Shown: positions 44,475 through 54,321, counted from the first letter of the stretch. The stretch: DNA of 64,000 bases from Comamonas sp. lk (GCA_945925985.1 CAMELV010000016.1:1-64000), one strand, 5' to 3'. The notes: generated by a model not told the origin, from the sequence alone. Numbers and translations: made by a program.

Positions 44475-45127
44475 GCCTCGCGGGTGACGCGGTAGGCGCC
44501 GGCCCCAGACCGCGCCGAAAAGGCGGTCATTTGCCCCGCCCCGTCGATTAGCAGCGCCACCCCGTCGTCAATGGCAACGCCCGGCGGCAAAACGGCTGAT
44601 GCAATGGCGGCGGTATAGGCCGGCGGGCGTTGTGGCTCGCTGTCGTAGTGCGGGCAGCAACTGCCGGTCACCAGGCCTATGCCGGCCACAGCTTGCAGGC
44701 CCTGGCCGCCTGAGTCTGACAAAGCCTGCTCGAACCAGACGTTGGCGCCGGCACTGACGCCGGCCATCAGCACGCCACGCTGTGCTGCGGCGATCAACAC
44801 CTGAGCGATACCGGTTTTCTGCCAATGTTTGATCAACCTCATCGTGTGGCCTCCGCCGACGTAGACGATGTCCAGCCCCTGGACCCAATGCGCAGTGGCA
44901 GCGGCGGTGCTGCCCGCCGACAGGTGGGTGAGGCGGTCTGCCAAGGGCGTAAAACGTTCGTAGAAACGGGCAATCTTGACCGGGTCGTCGTTACTGGCGG
45001 TGCCAATAAAGCCAATGCGAGGGCGCGGGCAGCCCGATGCGGCGATGATGAAGTCTTCCATCGCGGGGTCGGCCTGGTGGGTAAAACCACCACCGCCGAT
45101 GGCGATCACTGTGGGATGTCGGTGCAT
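44384..45127 (-). CDS. Peptidase S51 / cyanophycinase-like protein
   Basis: This 247-residue protein of the peptidase E group has the nucleophile Ser125 in GVSAGA (123-128), preceded by AIGGGGF at 9-15 and DIVYVGGGHT for the oxyanion region. Family members cleave Asp-X dipeptides or cyanophycin. I chose the ATG at 45127. The recognised fold ends near GAYRVTRE; the last 30 or so residues come from sequence antisense to the LysR gene and look like an accidental extension. It is divergent from an alpha/beta hydrolase gene. Confidence 0.83.
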   Translation of the reverse strand: MHRHPTVIAIGGGGFTHQADPAMEDFIIAASGCPRPRIGFIGTASNDDPVKIARFYERFTPLADRLTHLSAGSTAAATAHWVQGLDIVYVGGGHTMRLIKHWQKTGIAQVLIAAAQRGVLMAGVSAGANVWFEQALSDSGGQGLQAVAGIGLVTGSCCPHYDSEPQRPPAYTAAIASAVLPPGVAIDDGVALLIDGAGQMTAFSARSGAGAYRVTREAHSGKAASASIQAHTAFTAGTDRAPGRLSK

Positions 45128-45231
45128 GGGGCCTATCGTAAACGCGGCCTTGGCATCGGCAAAACAGCATCGGCTTTGCATGCAACTGTGCATGCAAGAA
45201 TGGCAGGTTTTCAAAATCTGAAGGTCCAACC

Positions 45232-46074
45232 ATGCGTCACACCCAGCCCAACATCGTTTACGGCATGCATTCAGGCCTGGCGCTGTTGCTGGATGTCCAT
45301 CACCCCGAGCAAAGCAATGGCCACGGCGTCATTTACGTCAATGGCAGCGGCTGGCATGCGCCCTTGGGCCATGACGCCACCCCGCTCAAGGAGACCCCGC
45401 TCGGGCTGCCCTACATCGAGGCCATGTGTGCCGCCGGCTACACCGTGTTCGCCATCAACCACCGTGCAGCGCCCCGTCACCGATACCCGGCCGCCATTGA
45501 AGATGCACGCCGCGCCGTGCGCTTCATGCGCCAGCACGCTGAGCGCTATGGCATCCGTGCAGATCGCATTGGCGCCTGTGGGGGCTCGTCGGGCGGGCAT
45601 TTGGTGAGCCTGTTGGGCATGCAGGCTAGTGCCGGCGCTGCGGACGATGCTGACCCCGTCAACCGACAAGACGCTAGCGTGCAGTGCGTGGTGGCGCGCG
45701 CGCCGCTGGTGGACCTGACGCGTTTCGTCAGTGGCGATGGCAGCGGCATCGTCGCCAGCTTCATCGGCATGCCCTACCGTGGCGAGGCGGGTGGCGGCTA
45801 TGCCACGGAGCAGCGCACCTACCGCGAAGCCTCGCCGCTGAGCCACGTCTCGCCGTTGTCACCACCCTTTTTGCTGATGCATGGTGACGCCGATGTGTTG
45901 GTGCCCTACGAGCAATCTGTGCTGATGCAGGCTGCACTCCGGGGCGTGGGCGTGCCGGTCGAGTTGCTTTGCATTCCGGGCGCCGGCCACGGCCCGGATT
46001 TCCCTGGCGCCACCCATCCGCCGGATTACCTGGGCGCGATGGTGGCTTGGCTGGACCAGTATTTGTTGCGGTAG
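45232..46074 (+). CDS. Alpha/beta hydrolase (esterase/kynurenine formamidase-like)
   Basis: This 280-residue hydrolase has the nucleophile Ser120 in GGSSGGH (117-123), the acid in HGDADVLVPYEQ and the histidine in GAGHGPD. The layout resembles the BD-FAE / hormone-sensitive-lipase-like esterases. There is no signal peptide. The start ATG at 45232 follows GAAGG. It faces away from the S51 gene and is followed, after 171 bases, by the ABC transporter operon; a link to either is not shown. Confidence 0.83.
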   Translation: MRHTQPNIVYGMHSGLALLLDVHHPEQSNGHGVIYVNGSGWHAPLGHDATPLKETPLGLPYIEAMCAAGYTVFAINHRAAPRHRYPAAIEDARRAVRFMRQHAERYGIRADRIGACGGSSGGHLVSLLGMQASAGAADDADPVNRQDASVQCVVARAPLVDLTRFVSGDGSGIVASFIGMPYRGEAGGGYATEQRTYREASPLSHVSPLSPPFLLMHGDADVLVPYEQSVLMQAALRGVGVPVELLCIPGAGHGPDFPGATHPPDYLGAMVAWLDQYLLR

Positions 46075-46245
46075 GCTCAGTTATAGATGTAATAATTTTT
46101 ATCCACAGCCGCTTTAAAAGTCATTTGTAATGGTCTATTCGCAAAGGCATACTTGTGTCGGCCGACAGAGATTGGCCTCCGACCGGCGTGGCCATTGGTG
46201 TTTATCAGGACCTGCGTCCTCAATGATTTCTTCAGGAGACTTGAA

Positions 46246-47730
46246 ATGAAAAAATTTAGTTTAGTCATGGCAATGGCGGCGCTCACTGGCGTCACGCTGG
46301 CCTGGGCAGCGCCTTCTGGCACCCTGCGGCAGGCGCATGAGGTGCAGTTTGGCAACGCCTCTGACCTCGACCCGATCTCAAAAGGCCGTGTCTTCACCGT
46401 GACCGAGAAAGTCATGAATCGGCTGGTGCGTCCTGGGCTCGATGGCAAGCCTGCCGCTGACCTGGCCGTGAGTTGGTCCTCCAACCCTGCGGCCAATGAA
46501 TGGACCTTCAAGCTGCGCGACGGCGTGACTTTTCACAATGGCAAAGCCTTCAGCGCGGCTGATGTGGTGTATTCCCTGAAGCGGGTGCAGGATCCGAAGA
46601 TGGATTCCCCGGCCCGCGCGTCGATCAGGATGATCGACAAGATCGAGGCGGTGGACGCCAAGACGGTCAAGATGACACTCAGCGCCCCCTTCGCCGACCT
46701 ACCACTGCTGCTGACCGACTACCGCCTGATGATGATCCCCGATGGTTCGGGCGACACCATCAAGACCACCGGCATTGGTACCGGCCCGTTCAAGCTCGAG
46801 AAGTTTGACGCACAAGGCACCACCACCTTGGTGGCGAACATGAACTACTTTGATGGCCCACCGGGTGTGGCCAAAGTAGAGATCATCGGCATCCCTGATG
46901 CGCAGGCCCGGTTCCAGGCTTTGATGGGCAAACAAATTGACATGTTGCCCACCAGCGTGTCACCGCAGCAGAAGACCCTGCTCGAGCGCAGTGGTGGTTT
47001 CGGGTTTCAGTTTGTGTCGACCGGCAACTGGCGCGGCATTGTGTTTCGCACCGATATGAAGCCCTGGGACGATGTGCGGGTGCGCAAGGCCGTGCGTCTG
47101 GCCGTGGACCGCAAGGCCATGCTGGACCTGGCCGCAGGCGGCTTGGGCAGTTTGGCTTGTGACACGCCGGTCGGCCCCGCCGACCAGTACCGTTGGCTCA
47201 GCACCTGCAACCAGGACATCCCCAAAGCCAAGGCCTTGCTGGCCGAAGCCGGCTACCCCAACGGCCTGGATTTTGAGATCCCGGTGAGCACGGTTGAGGG
47301 TGTGTGGCCAGCCATGGCCGAGGTGTTCCAACAGCAGGTGGCTGCCGCTGGCTTCCGCGCCAAGATCGTGCAGGTGCCATCGGACGGTTACTTCAACGAG
47401 ATCTGGATGAAGCGGCCCGTGTCGATGACCCGCTGGAACCAGCGCCCGGCCGACTCCGCACTCAATGAGATTTACCGCACTGGCGCCACCTGGAACGAGG
47501 GCTTCTACAAGGACGCCAAGTTCGACGTCATGCTCGATGAAGCCCGCAAGGAACTGAACTTTGACAAGCGCAAAGCCAAGTACCAACAGGCTCAGGAACA
47601 CCTTTGGGAAACCAGCGGAACCCTGGTTGGCTTCCACGCGACCCTGACCGTGGCCACCACCGCTCGCGTCAAAAACCTGGATGCTGTGGAGAACTTCACC
47701 ATTCGCTGGAACCGCATCACGGTTGACTGA
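46246..47730 (+). CDS. Periplasmic binding protein of a peptide/nickel-type ABC transporter (SBP_bac_5)
   Basis: This 494-residue protein has a signal peptide ending near AWA-APS (about residue 22) and the family-5 binding fold (ADLAVSWSSNP, FKLRDGVTFHNGKAFSAADVVYS split across about 75-105). CAGGAG precedes the ATG at 46246. Family-5 proteins carry oligopeptides, but also opines, glutathione and other small ligands. It heads a long plus operon with two permeases, a fused ATPase and metabolic enzymes, so its ligand is probably the substrate of those enzymes. Confidence 0.9.
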   Translation: MKKFSLVMAMAALTGVTLAWAAPSGTLRQAHEVQFGNASDLDPISKGRVFTVTEKVMNRLVRPGLDGKPAADLAVSWSSNPAANEWTFKLRDGVTFHNGKAFSAADVVYSLKRVQDPKMDSPARASIRMIDKIEAVDAKTVKMTLSAPFADLPLLLTDYRLMMIPDGSGDTIKTTGIGTGPFKLEKFDAQGTTTLVANMNYFDGPPGVAKVEIIGIPDAQARFQALMGKQIDMLPTSVSPQQKTLLERSGGFGFQFVSTGNWRGIVFRTDMKPWDDVRVRKAVRLAVDRKAMLDLAAGGLGSLACDTPVGPADQYRWLSTCNQDIPKAKALLAEAGYPNGLDFEIPVSTVEGVWPAMAEVFQQQVAAAGFRAKIVQVPSDGYFNEIWMKRPVSMTRWNQRPADSALNEIYRTGATWNEGFYKDAKFDVMLDEARKELNFDKRKAKYQQAQEHLWETSGTLVGFHATLTVATTARVKNLDAVENFTIRWNRITVD

Positions 47731-47772
47731 GCCTCTGCTCTGTCGCGCCGGCCTGGCTGCCGGCGCCAACCC

Positions 47773-47803
47773 GCTGCCGCCGCAAACGTTTGCGAGCGGC
47801 AGC
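47773..47803 (+). other. Stem-loop between the binding-protein and permease genes
   Basis: GCTGCCGC and GCGGCAGC pair, and the inner CGCAAACGTTTGCG is itself a perfect palindrome, giving a long hairpin with one bulged A. It lacks a T-run. Hairpins at this place in ABC operons commonly protect the upstream mRNA so that the binding protein is made in excess. Confidence 0.65.
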
Positions 47804-47826
47804 ACATCTCCCCTGAGGTTTAACCC

Positions 47827-48786
47827 ATGCTGAGAATGATTCTGCGGCGATTGATGCTGGGCGCGATCACGGTCGGGCTTGTCTCGCTGATCATTTTTGC
47901 CGCGGTGGAAGCGCTGCCCGGTGACGCTTGCACGGCTTTGCTCAAACAGGACGCACAGGGCCAGCGCCTGCTTAACTGCCGCCAAGAACTGGGCCTGGAC
48001 CGCGCCGCGCCGCTGCGCTACCTCGATTGGGCCAGCGCGGCCCTGCGGGGTGACCTGGGTTTTTCTGCGCACAGCACCAAGCGCATCAGCGTGCTCGTGG
48101 CGGACCGGCTCAAAAACTCTCTGCTGCTGGGCATCACGGCACTGGCCGTTGGCTTGCCCTTGGCTTTTATCGCCGGCATTCTGGCCGCTTTGCGCCGGGA
48201 CAAATGGCTGGACTTGGTCTTGTCGGCCCTGGCCATTGGGGCCATGACCATCCCCGAATTTGTGTCTGCCACCCTGCTGATCCTGGTCTTCAGTGGCTGG
48301 CTGGGTTGGTTGCCGGGCATCGTGCTGACGCCGGCTGATGCGCCGCTGTCCAAATTTTTCCCCGAGATCATCCTGCCGGTGGCCGCGCTCGCCATGGTGA
48401 TGACCGCGCATATTCTGCGCACTGTGCGCTCCAGCATGATCGAGGTACTGGACAGCGACTATGTGCGCATGGCCACCCTCAAAGGGGTGCCCTACCGCAC
48501 CATGGTGTGGCGCCATGTGTTGCCCAATGCGCTGCTGCCAGCCATCAATGTGGTGGCCTTGACCGTGGCCTGGCTGCTGGGCGGGGTGGTTGTGATCGAG
48601 ATGGTGTTCAATTACCCAGGGCTGGGCCGACTGATGATCGGCGCCATTTCAGACCGTGACCTGGCACTGGTGCAGGCCATTGCACTGATCGTCGCCTCGG
48701 TCTACGTGGTGGTCAACCTGACGGCTGATTTGTTGACTCTGGTGGCGAACCCGCGGCTGCGCACTGCGGCCGGGAGGCGAACATGA
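47827..48786 (+). CDS. Peptide/nickel-type ABC transporter permease (DppB-like)
   Basis: This 319-residue permease has six predicted helices, a large periplasmic loop after the first helix and the ATPase-contact region around YVRMATLKGVPYRTMVWRHV. It follows the hairpin downstream of the binding-protein gene and ends four bases inside the start of the second permease. It forms the channel with that protein. Confidence 0.92.
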   Translation: MLRMILRRLMLGAITVGLVSLIIFAAVEALPGDACTALLKQDAQGQRLLNCRQELGLDRAAPLRYLDWASAALRGDLGFSAHSTKRISVLVADRLKNSLLLGITALAVGLPLAFIAGILAALRRDKWLDLVLSALAIGAMTIPEFVSATLLILVFSGWLGWLPGIVLTPADAPLSKFFPEIILPVAALAMVMTAHILRTVRSSMIEVLDSDYVRMATLKGVPYRTMVWRHVLPNALLPAINVVALTVAWLLGGVVVIEMVFNYPGLGRLMIGAISDRDLALVQAIALIVASVYVVVNLTADLLTLVANPRLRTAAGRRT

Positions 48787-49652
48787 AGCGTTCTGGCCAA
48801 AGCCGGGGCCTCATCCGAACCCTGCGCGAGATGGCGTCGCGGCCGTCTGGCGCCATCGGTTTGTTCCTGGTGCTGCTGCATGTGTTCATTGCCATAGCCA
48901 GCCCCTGGCTGGTGCCCTTTGATTTCAAGGCCATCAGTGCCTCGCTGATCTTGAGCCCGCCCGATGCGACCCATTGGTGGGGTACCGACCACCTGGGGCG
49001 CGATGTCCTGACCCGCACCCTGCTGGGCGGCCGCGAGGCGATTTTGGTCACCCTGGTGGCCACGCCCCTGGCCGTGTTGTGGGGCGGGTTTGTCGGTATT
49101 TACCTGGGGCTGGTCGGCGGCAAACTCGATGACGTGCTGATGCGGGTGGTAGACGCCTTTTTGGCCCTGCCCTGGATCCTGAAGATGCTCTTGCTGATCG
49201 CCACATTTGGCAGCGGTATCGAGGTGCTGATTCCCACCCTGGCCGTGTTCTATGGCATCCCGGTCATCCGCATTGCCCGGGCCGCCGCCCACAATGTGGT
49301 GGCGCGTGATTTTGTGCTGGCCGCCCGGGCTCGGGGCCACGGGCGCTTGGCCATCATCCGCCGGGAGTTGCTGCCCAATGTGTTGGACGCACTCATGGTG
49401 GAGGGCGCCATGCGCTGGTCCTGGATGTTGCTGGCCTTCAGCTCACTGTCTTTTTTGGGATTTGGCGTGTCGCCGCCCACGCCAGACTGGGGCCTGATGG
49501 TGGCCGATTCCCGCACCTTCTTGGCGATTGCACCCTGGTCTGGCCTGTACCCGATTGTGGCGCTGAGCTCGCTGATCATTGGCATCAACCTCACGGCCGA
49601 TGCCCTGGCTAAAACGCTGGGTGTGGACCGCGCCCAGAAGGCACCGATCTGA
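48783..49652 (+). CDS. Peptide/nickel-type ABC transporter permease (DppC-like)
   Basis: This 289-residue permease has six predicted helices, HLGRDVLTRTLLGGR after the first periplasmic loop (a DppC hallmark) and the contact loop around FVLAARARGHGRLAIIRREL. It overlaps the DppB-like stop by four bases (ATGA). The fused ATPase gene starts one base after its stop. Confidence 0.92.
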   Translation: MKRSGQSRGLIRTLREMASRPSGAIGLFLVLLHVFIAIASPWLVPFDFKAISASLILSPPDATHWWGTDHLGRDVLTRTLLGGREAILVTLVATPLAVLWGGFVGIYLGLVGGKLDDVLMRVVDAFLALPWILKMLLLIATFGSGIEVLIPTLAVFYGIPVIRIARAAAHNVVARDFVLAARARGHGRLAIIRRELLPNVLDALMVEGAMRWSWMLLAFSSLSFLGFGVSPPTPDWGLMVADSRTFLAIAPWSGLYPIVALSSLIIGINLTADALAKTLGVDRAQKAPI

Positions 49653-49653
49653 G

Positions 49654-51699
49654 ATGGACCCCATGCCCCTGATTGATATTCGTGACCTGAGCATCGGCTT
49701 TGCCAGCCGGGCTGGCACCATGTTGCCGGTTTTGCGCAACATCGACTTCCAGATCCGCCGTGGTGAGACCGTCGGCCTGGTGGGTGAGAGTGGTTCTGGC
49801 AAAAGCACGCTGGCCCTGGCGGCCATGGGCTACCTGAAAACCGGTTTGCAGGTGATGGGCGGCAGCGTGCACTTTGGTGAGCACGAGATGTTCAGCCTGT
49901 CGCGGCCTGCCCTGGAGTCGATCCGTGGCGGCGAGGTGGCGCTGGTGCCGCAGAATGCCGGTCAATCGCTCACACCGACGCTGCGCGTGGGCCGGCAAAT
50001 GCTGGAAGCCGTGGCGCTGCACAGCGCATTGGCGCCTGCCCAACACGCCCACCGCGTGACCGAGTTGTTGCGCCAGGTGCGTCTGCCCGAGCCCGAGACC
50101 ATTGCGGCCCGCTACCCGCATGAGCTTTCGGGTGGCCAGCAGCAGCGGGTGGCGATCGCCATGGCACTCGCCGGCGAGCCCGATGTGCTGTTGCTTGACG
50201 AACCCACCACCGGGCTCGATGTGACCACGCAGGCGCACATTTTGGAGTTGCTGCGCGACATCAACCGCCAGACCGGCACGGCCATGGTCTATGTCAGCCA
50301 CGATCTGGGCGCCATTGCCCGGGTCTGTGACCGGGTGGTGGTGCTGTATGCCGGCGAGGTGGTGCTGGCGGGCAGCACTCGGCAGGTGTTGCTGACGCCG
50401 GCCCACCCCTACGCCAGGGGTCTGTTGGCTTCGATTCCACGGCTGTCTGAGGCCAGCCTGCCGGCCGCTCTGCCGGGCCGACCGCCGATGCCCGGTGGCG
50501 CAGGTGCCGGCTGTTCGTTTGTTGACCGTTGTGGTTTGGCAGAGGCCACTTGCCATGGCAGCCGGCCCCCATTACTGGCCTTGGCCGATGGCGCCAGCAC
50601 CCGTTGTCATTTTCATGAGCGGACTTCATCGCTGGTCGTCACCCGGCCCAAGCTTTCATCTGCTGCCGTTCAGGGGTCGGTGACGGCGCCAGCGCTCACC
50701 TTGGACGGCCTGGCGATCAGCTACGCCCGGGCCAACCTGCTCCAGCAGCTGCTGGGGCGCCGCCCGGATGTGCCGCACACGGTCGCAGACATTAACCTGC
50801 GGGTCGGCGCGGGCGAGACCATCGGCTTGGTGGGCGAGTCTGGCAGCGGCAAATCCAGCATCCTGAAGGCCGTGGCCGGCCTGAACCCGCCGGTCGCCGG
50901 CCAGTTGGGCCTGGGTGGCGGCGATGCCTTGGCGCCCAATGTCGACCACCGGCCCTCTGACCACCTGCGCCGCATCCAGTTGATCTTCCAGAACCCGGAC
51001 GACAGCCTCAACCCCCGGCACACGGTGGCTGAGATTCTGGCGCAGCCTTTGCAGCTGTATTTCGGTCTGTCTGGCGATGCCCTGCACGCACGCAGCGTCG
51101 AGCTGTTGGAACGTGTGCGCCTCGGAGCCCACTACCTGGACCGGCTGCCCAGCCAAATGTCGGGCGGTGAAAAACAGCGGATTGCCGTCGCCCGCGCCTT
51201 TGCGGCCGAGCCAGACATCGTGCTGTGTGACGAGGTGACCTCGGCGCTGGATGTGTCGGTGCAGGCGGCTGTGCTTGAACTGCTGAACGAGCTCAAGCGT
51301 GACAAGGGCACCACCTACTTGTTTGTCTCGCACGACCTGGCGGTGGTGCGGGCCCTCGCAGACCGGGTGGCCGTGCTGTACCAGGGGCGTCTGTGTGAGA
51401 TCGGGCCGGCGGCCGAGGTCTACGCCGCGCCCTCACACCCCTACACCGAGGTGCTCTTGGGCGCGGTGCTGGAGCCGGTGCCTGACAAGGCGCCCATCCT
51501 GTTGGCCGATGACATTGTGGAACTGGCGCCACCGGCCAAGGGTTGCCCGTTCCAACGGCGCTGCCCTAAAAAAGTGGGAGACATCTGCATGACGACAGCG
51601 CCGCCCTGGCAATTGGCGCCCAGCGGCCACGGCATTTGTTGCCATATCCCGCGCGATCAATTGACGCCAAGTGACATGGGAGCCCAAGGGCATGACTGA
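49654..51699 (+). CDS. Fused dual ATPase of a peptide/nickel-type ABC transporter (DppD-DppF fusion)
   Basis: Two complete ABC ATPases are joined in 681 residues. The first has Walker A GESGSGKST at 44-52, LSGGQQQ and an oligopeptide-type C-terminal extension with cysteines near 290-320. The second has Walker A GESGSGKSS near 394-402, MSGGEKQ and its own Cys-containing tail near 630-655. Such fusions replace separate DppD and DppF. I chose the ATG at 49654; the ATG at 49663 is an alternative. It overlaps the next gene by eight bases. Confidence 0.92.
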   Translation: MDPMPLIDIRDLSIGFASRAGTMLPVLRNIDFQIRRGETVGLVGESGSGKSTLALAAMGYLKTGLQVMGGSVHFGEHEMFSLSRPALESIRGGEVALVPQNAGQSLTPTLRVGRQMLEAVALHSALAPAQHAHRVTELLRQVRLPEPETIAARYPHELSGGQQQRVAIAMALAGEPDVLLLDEPTTGLDVTTQAHILELLRDINRQTGTAMVYVSHDLGAIARVCDRVVVLYAGEVVLAGSTRQVLLTPAHPYARGLLASIPRLSEASLPAALPGRPPMPGGAGAGCSFVDRCGLAEATCHGSRPPLLALADGASTRCHFHERTSSLVVTRPKLSSAAVQGSVTAPALTLDGLAISYARANLLQQLLGRRPDVPHTVADINLRVGAGETIGLVGESGSGKSSILKAVAGLNPPVAGQLGLGGGDALAPNVDHRPSDHLRRIQLIFQNPDDSLNPRHTVAEILAQPLQLYFGLSGDALHARSVELLERVRLGAHYLDRLPSQMSGGEKQRIAVARAFAAEPDIVLCDEVTSALDVSVQAAVLELLNELKRDKGTTYLFVSHDLAVVRALADRVAVLYQGRLCEIGPAAEVYAAPSHPYTEVLLGAVLEPVPDKAPILLADDIVELAPPAKGCPFQRRCPKKVGDICMTTAPPWQLAPSGHGICCHIPRDQLTPSDMGAQGHD

Positions 51700-52747
51700 G
51701 CAGGACCCTCGCCATGACCCACGCCTGGGGGCTGCTGGGCTGACCCGGTTTGGCACTGGGATCATGACCGCGATCGGGTGTCAGCCGGCCATTGCGGCCG
51801 AGATTGCCGAGCATCTGGTGGACGCGGACCTCTGCGGTGTCTATTCACATGGCATCTTCCGCTTGGACTGGTACGCCGAGCGTGCTGCCGAGGGTAAATT
51901 TGTACCTGGTGCCATTCCCAGTCTGGTCACCGCAGAGGGTGGTGCCGAGGTGGTGGATGGCGGGAATGGCCTGGGCATGCCGGCTTTTCGGCTGGCCACT
52001 GAGCGCCTGCTGGAGCGGGCCAAGCGCGACGGCATGGCGGCGGTGGGGGTGGCCAATGTGGACCATACCGGCCGCATTGGCGCCTTTGCCCAGCGCGGCG
52101 CGCAAGCCGGTTGCCTGACCATCATGTTTGGCGGTGGCTCGCGCAAAGACTGGCGCCAGGTGGCGCCCTATGGCGGCGCGCGTGGCATGTTGCCGACCAA
52201 TCCTTATGCTTTTGCGATTCCCGCGGGTGAGCGCGGCCCGGTGGTGATCGACTTTGCCACCGGCATGGCCGCCGGCGGCAAAATTTACGCCGCCAAGATG
52301 TCCGGCCGGCCCTTGGCCGAAGGCCTGTGCATCGACGCTGCAGGCAACCCCACCACCAACCCGGATGATTACTTCAATGGCGGCGCCATCCTGTCCATGG
52401 CCGGCCCCAAGGGCTACGGCATGGCGCTGGTGGCCGAATTGCTGGGCGAGGCCATCCTGGGGCAGGCCATGGACGGCATGAACTGGATCTGCCTCGCCAT
52501 CGATTTGTCTCGGTTTCGGGCGTCCTCGACCTACCGTGCCGCCGCCGAGGAGTGCCTGGCGGAACTGCGGGACTGCCCGCCGGCGCCCGGGTTTGACCGG
52601 GTCGAGGTCCCGGGCGAGCGCGAGGCGGCCTTGCGGCTGGAGCGCTTGACCACCGGCATTCCCATCCCCCCGGCCACCCTGGCATCGCTGCGGGCGCTGG
52701 GTGTGCGGCTCGGCGTTGATGCCGAGGAACTCGTTGCCATGGCATGA
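51692..52747 (+). CDS. Malate/L-lactate dehydrogenase family oxidoreductase (Ldh2/YlbC type)
   Basis: This 351-residue NAD(P)-dependent dehydrogenase has the Ldh2 fold; VYSHGIFRL near 50 and VANVDHTGRIGAFAQ near 125 are the family's active-site histidine regions, with MGPxGYGMALVAELL-like AGPKGYGMALVAELL later. These enzymes reduce or oxidise 2-oxo/2-hydroxy acids such as ureidoglycolate, sulfolactate or malate. The ATG at 51692 overlaps the ATPase stop by eight bases. It is coupled by ATGA to the MttB-like gene, which suggests linked chemistry. Confidence 0.87.
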   Translation: MTEQDPRHDPRLGAAGLTRFGTGIMTAIGCQPAIAAEIAEHLVDADLCGVYSHGIFRLDWYAERAAEGKFVPGAIPSLVTAEGGAEVVDGGNGLGMPAFRLATERLLERAKRDGMAAVGVANVDHTGRIGAFAQRGAQAGCLTIMFGGGSRKDWRQVAPYGGARGMLPTNPYAFAIPAGERGPVVIDFATGMAAGGKIYAAKMSGRPLAEGLCIDAAGNPTTNPDDYFNGGAILSMAGPKGYGMALVAELLGEAILGQAMDGMNWICLAIDLSRFRASSTYRAAAEECLAELRDCPPAPGFDRVEVPGEREAALRLERLTTGIPIPPATLASLRALGVRLGVDAEELVAMA

Positions 52748-54273
52748 GTGAGCAGGCGCCAAGTCGCGCGCGACGCCGCCGCGAGCGCGAAGCCGACACC
52801 CCTGGCGCACGCGTCGAGGCCGTGGGCGGCCGTTATGCCCCTCTGGATCCCGAAGCGGTGCTGGCCATCGAACGCGCGGCGCTGGACATACTGGCCGATA
52901 CCGGCCTGTCAGACGCGCCGCCTCGCGTTGTCGAACTGGTGCAGGCCGCAGGTGGCGAGTTGTCTGCCGCGGGACGGCTGCTGTTTCCGCAGACCCTCGT
53001 CAGGCGTTGCCTTGACACACTGCCACGGGAGGTGATGCTGTGTGGGCAGGACCCTCGCCACGACATGGCGCTGACGGGTGGCCGGGTGCACGTGGGTACC
53101 GGGGGTGCCGCACCCATGATCGTCGACCTGGAAACCGGTGCCTACCGCGAATCAACCTTGCGGGACCTGTACGACGCGGCACGCCTGGTGGACACGCTGG
53201 AGCACGTGCACTTTTTCTCGCGCTCGCTGGTGGCCCGTGACATGCCGGATGTGCTGTCGCTGGAGATCAATACCGCATTTGTGAGCCTGGCCGGCACGTC
53301 CAAGCATGTGTGCGTGTCGGCTTCTGCGGCGTCCCATGTGGAGGCCATCGCCCGCATGTGCCATACCGTGGCCGGCTCCGAGGACGCGTTCCGAGCGCGG
53401 CCCTTTCTGTCCCTCAACATCAACCATGTCGTGCCGCCGCTTCGTTTTGATCCGACCGCTTGTGAGGTCTTGCTCCAGGCTGTGGAGATGGGTATCCCGG
53501 CCATGGTCAACACCTTCGGCCAGATGGGGGCGTCCAGCCCTGTCACCATGGCCGGCTGCATTGCGCAGACCATCGCCGAAACCCTGGCTGGCATGGTGGT
53601 GGGCTGGTTGGCTGACCCCCAGGCGCGGCTCGTGTTTGGCCCCAGGCCCATGGTCACCGACCTGCGCACAGGCGGCATGGCCGGTGGCGCTGGTGAGCAG
53701 GCTACGCTGACAGCAGCCTGCGTTCAGATGGCCAGGCACTTTAAGTTGCCCAATTCCACCATTGCGGGTGCCACTGACAGCAAAATCCCGGATGCGCAGG
53801 CGGGCTACGAAAAAGCGCTGAGTGTGACGCTGGCGGCGCAGGCGGGGTGCAACTTCATCACCCAGGCCAGCGGCATGCAGGCCAGCCTGATGGCGGTATC
53901 GCTGGAGGCGTATCTGATTGACAACGACATGTTGGGCGCCATTCTCAAGTCCTTGGCGCCTGTCGATGTGGGGCCGGCTACCCTCGCCATTGACAGCATC
54001 CGCAACGTGGTGGCCGGCGAAGGCCACTTCCTGGGCCAACCCGATACCTTAGCCCGTATGTCGAGCGATTTCGTCTACCCGCGCTTGGCTGATCGGCGGG
54101 CACCCGTGCAATGGGAACAGGCTGGTGCCTTGGACATCCGTGCGGTTGCGCGCCAGCGGGCAGCCCATGTGCTGGCAACGCACTTCCCGGCTCACCTAGA
54201 CCCCGCGGCCCAGGCTGCACTGCGCGCGGGTTGGGATATCAGGCTGGCGCAAAAGGACATGGCCGCGCCATGA
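52744..54273 (+). CDS. MttB-superfamily methyltransferase without pyrrolysine
   Basis: The 509-residue protein is of the trimethylamine methyltransferase superfamily, which moves methyl groups from quaternary amines or related donors to a corrinoid protein. The frame is uninterrupted, with no internal amber codon, so it is a non-pyrrolysine member like glycine-betaine methyltransferase MtgB. VHVGTGGAAPMIVDLETG and SLNINHVVPPLRFD are family segments. No corrinoid protein or reactivase is encoded in this window. It overlaps the Ldh2 stop by four bases. The substrate is unknown. Confidence 0.85.
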   Translation: MSEQAPSRARRRREREADTPGARVEAVGGRYAPLDPEAVLAIERAALDILADTGLSDAPPRVVELVQAAGGELSAAGRLLFPQTLVRRCLDTLPREVMLCGQDPRHDMALTGGRVHVGTGGAAPMIVDLETGAYRESTLRDLYDAARLVDTLEHVHFFSRSLVARDMPDVLSLEINTAFVSLAGTSKHVCVSASAASHVEAIARMCHTVAGSEDAFRARPFLSLNINHVVPPLRFDPTACEVLLQAVEMGIPAMVNTFGQMGASSPVTMAGCIAQTIAETLAGMVVGWLADPQARLVFGPRPMVTDLRTGGMAGGAGEQATLTAACVQMARHFKLPNSTIAGATDSKIPDAQAGYEKALSVTLAAQAGCNFITQASGMQASLMAVSLEAYLIDNDMLGAILKSLAPVDVGPATLAIDSIRNVVAGEGHFLGQPDTLARMSSDFVYPRLADRRAPVQWEQAGALDIRAVARQRAAHVLATHFPAHLDPAAQAALRAGWDIRLAQKDMAAP

Positions 54274-54321
54274 GGGCAGCGCAGGCCCTGGACCCGAGGA
54301 CGTAAACTGTGAACGCACACC

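Noticed and set aside
46960-48516. Minus-strand open frame spanning the binding-protein and DppB-like genes
   Set aside because: It crosses two well-supported plus-strand genes and the hairpin between them; Gln/His/Arg-rich shadow.
52744-54273. Pyrrolysine-encoding MttB
   Set aside because: The frame reads through without an internal TAG and no pyl genes are present, so it belongs to the non-pyrrolysine branch.
54274-54321. SAM riboswitch before the CoA-binding/metY genes
   Set aside because: The gap is only 48 bases and shows no conserved riboswitch core.
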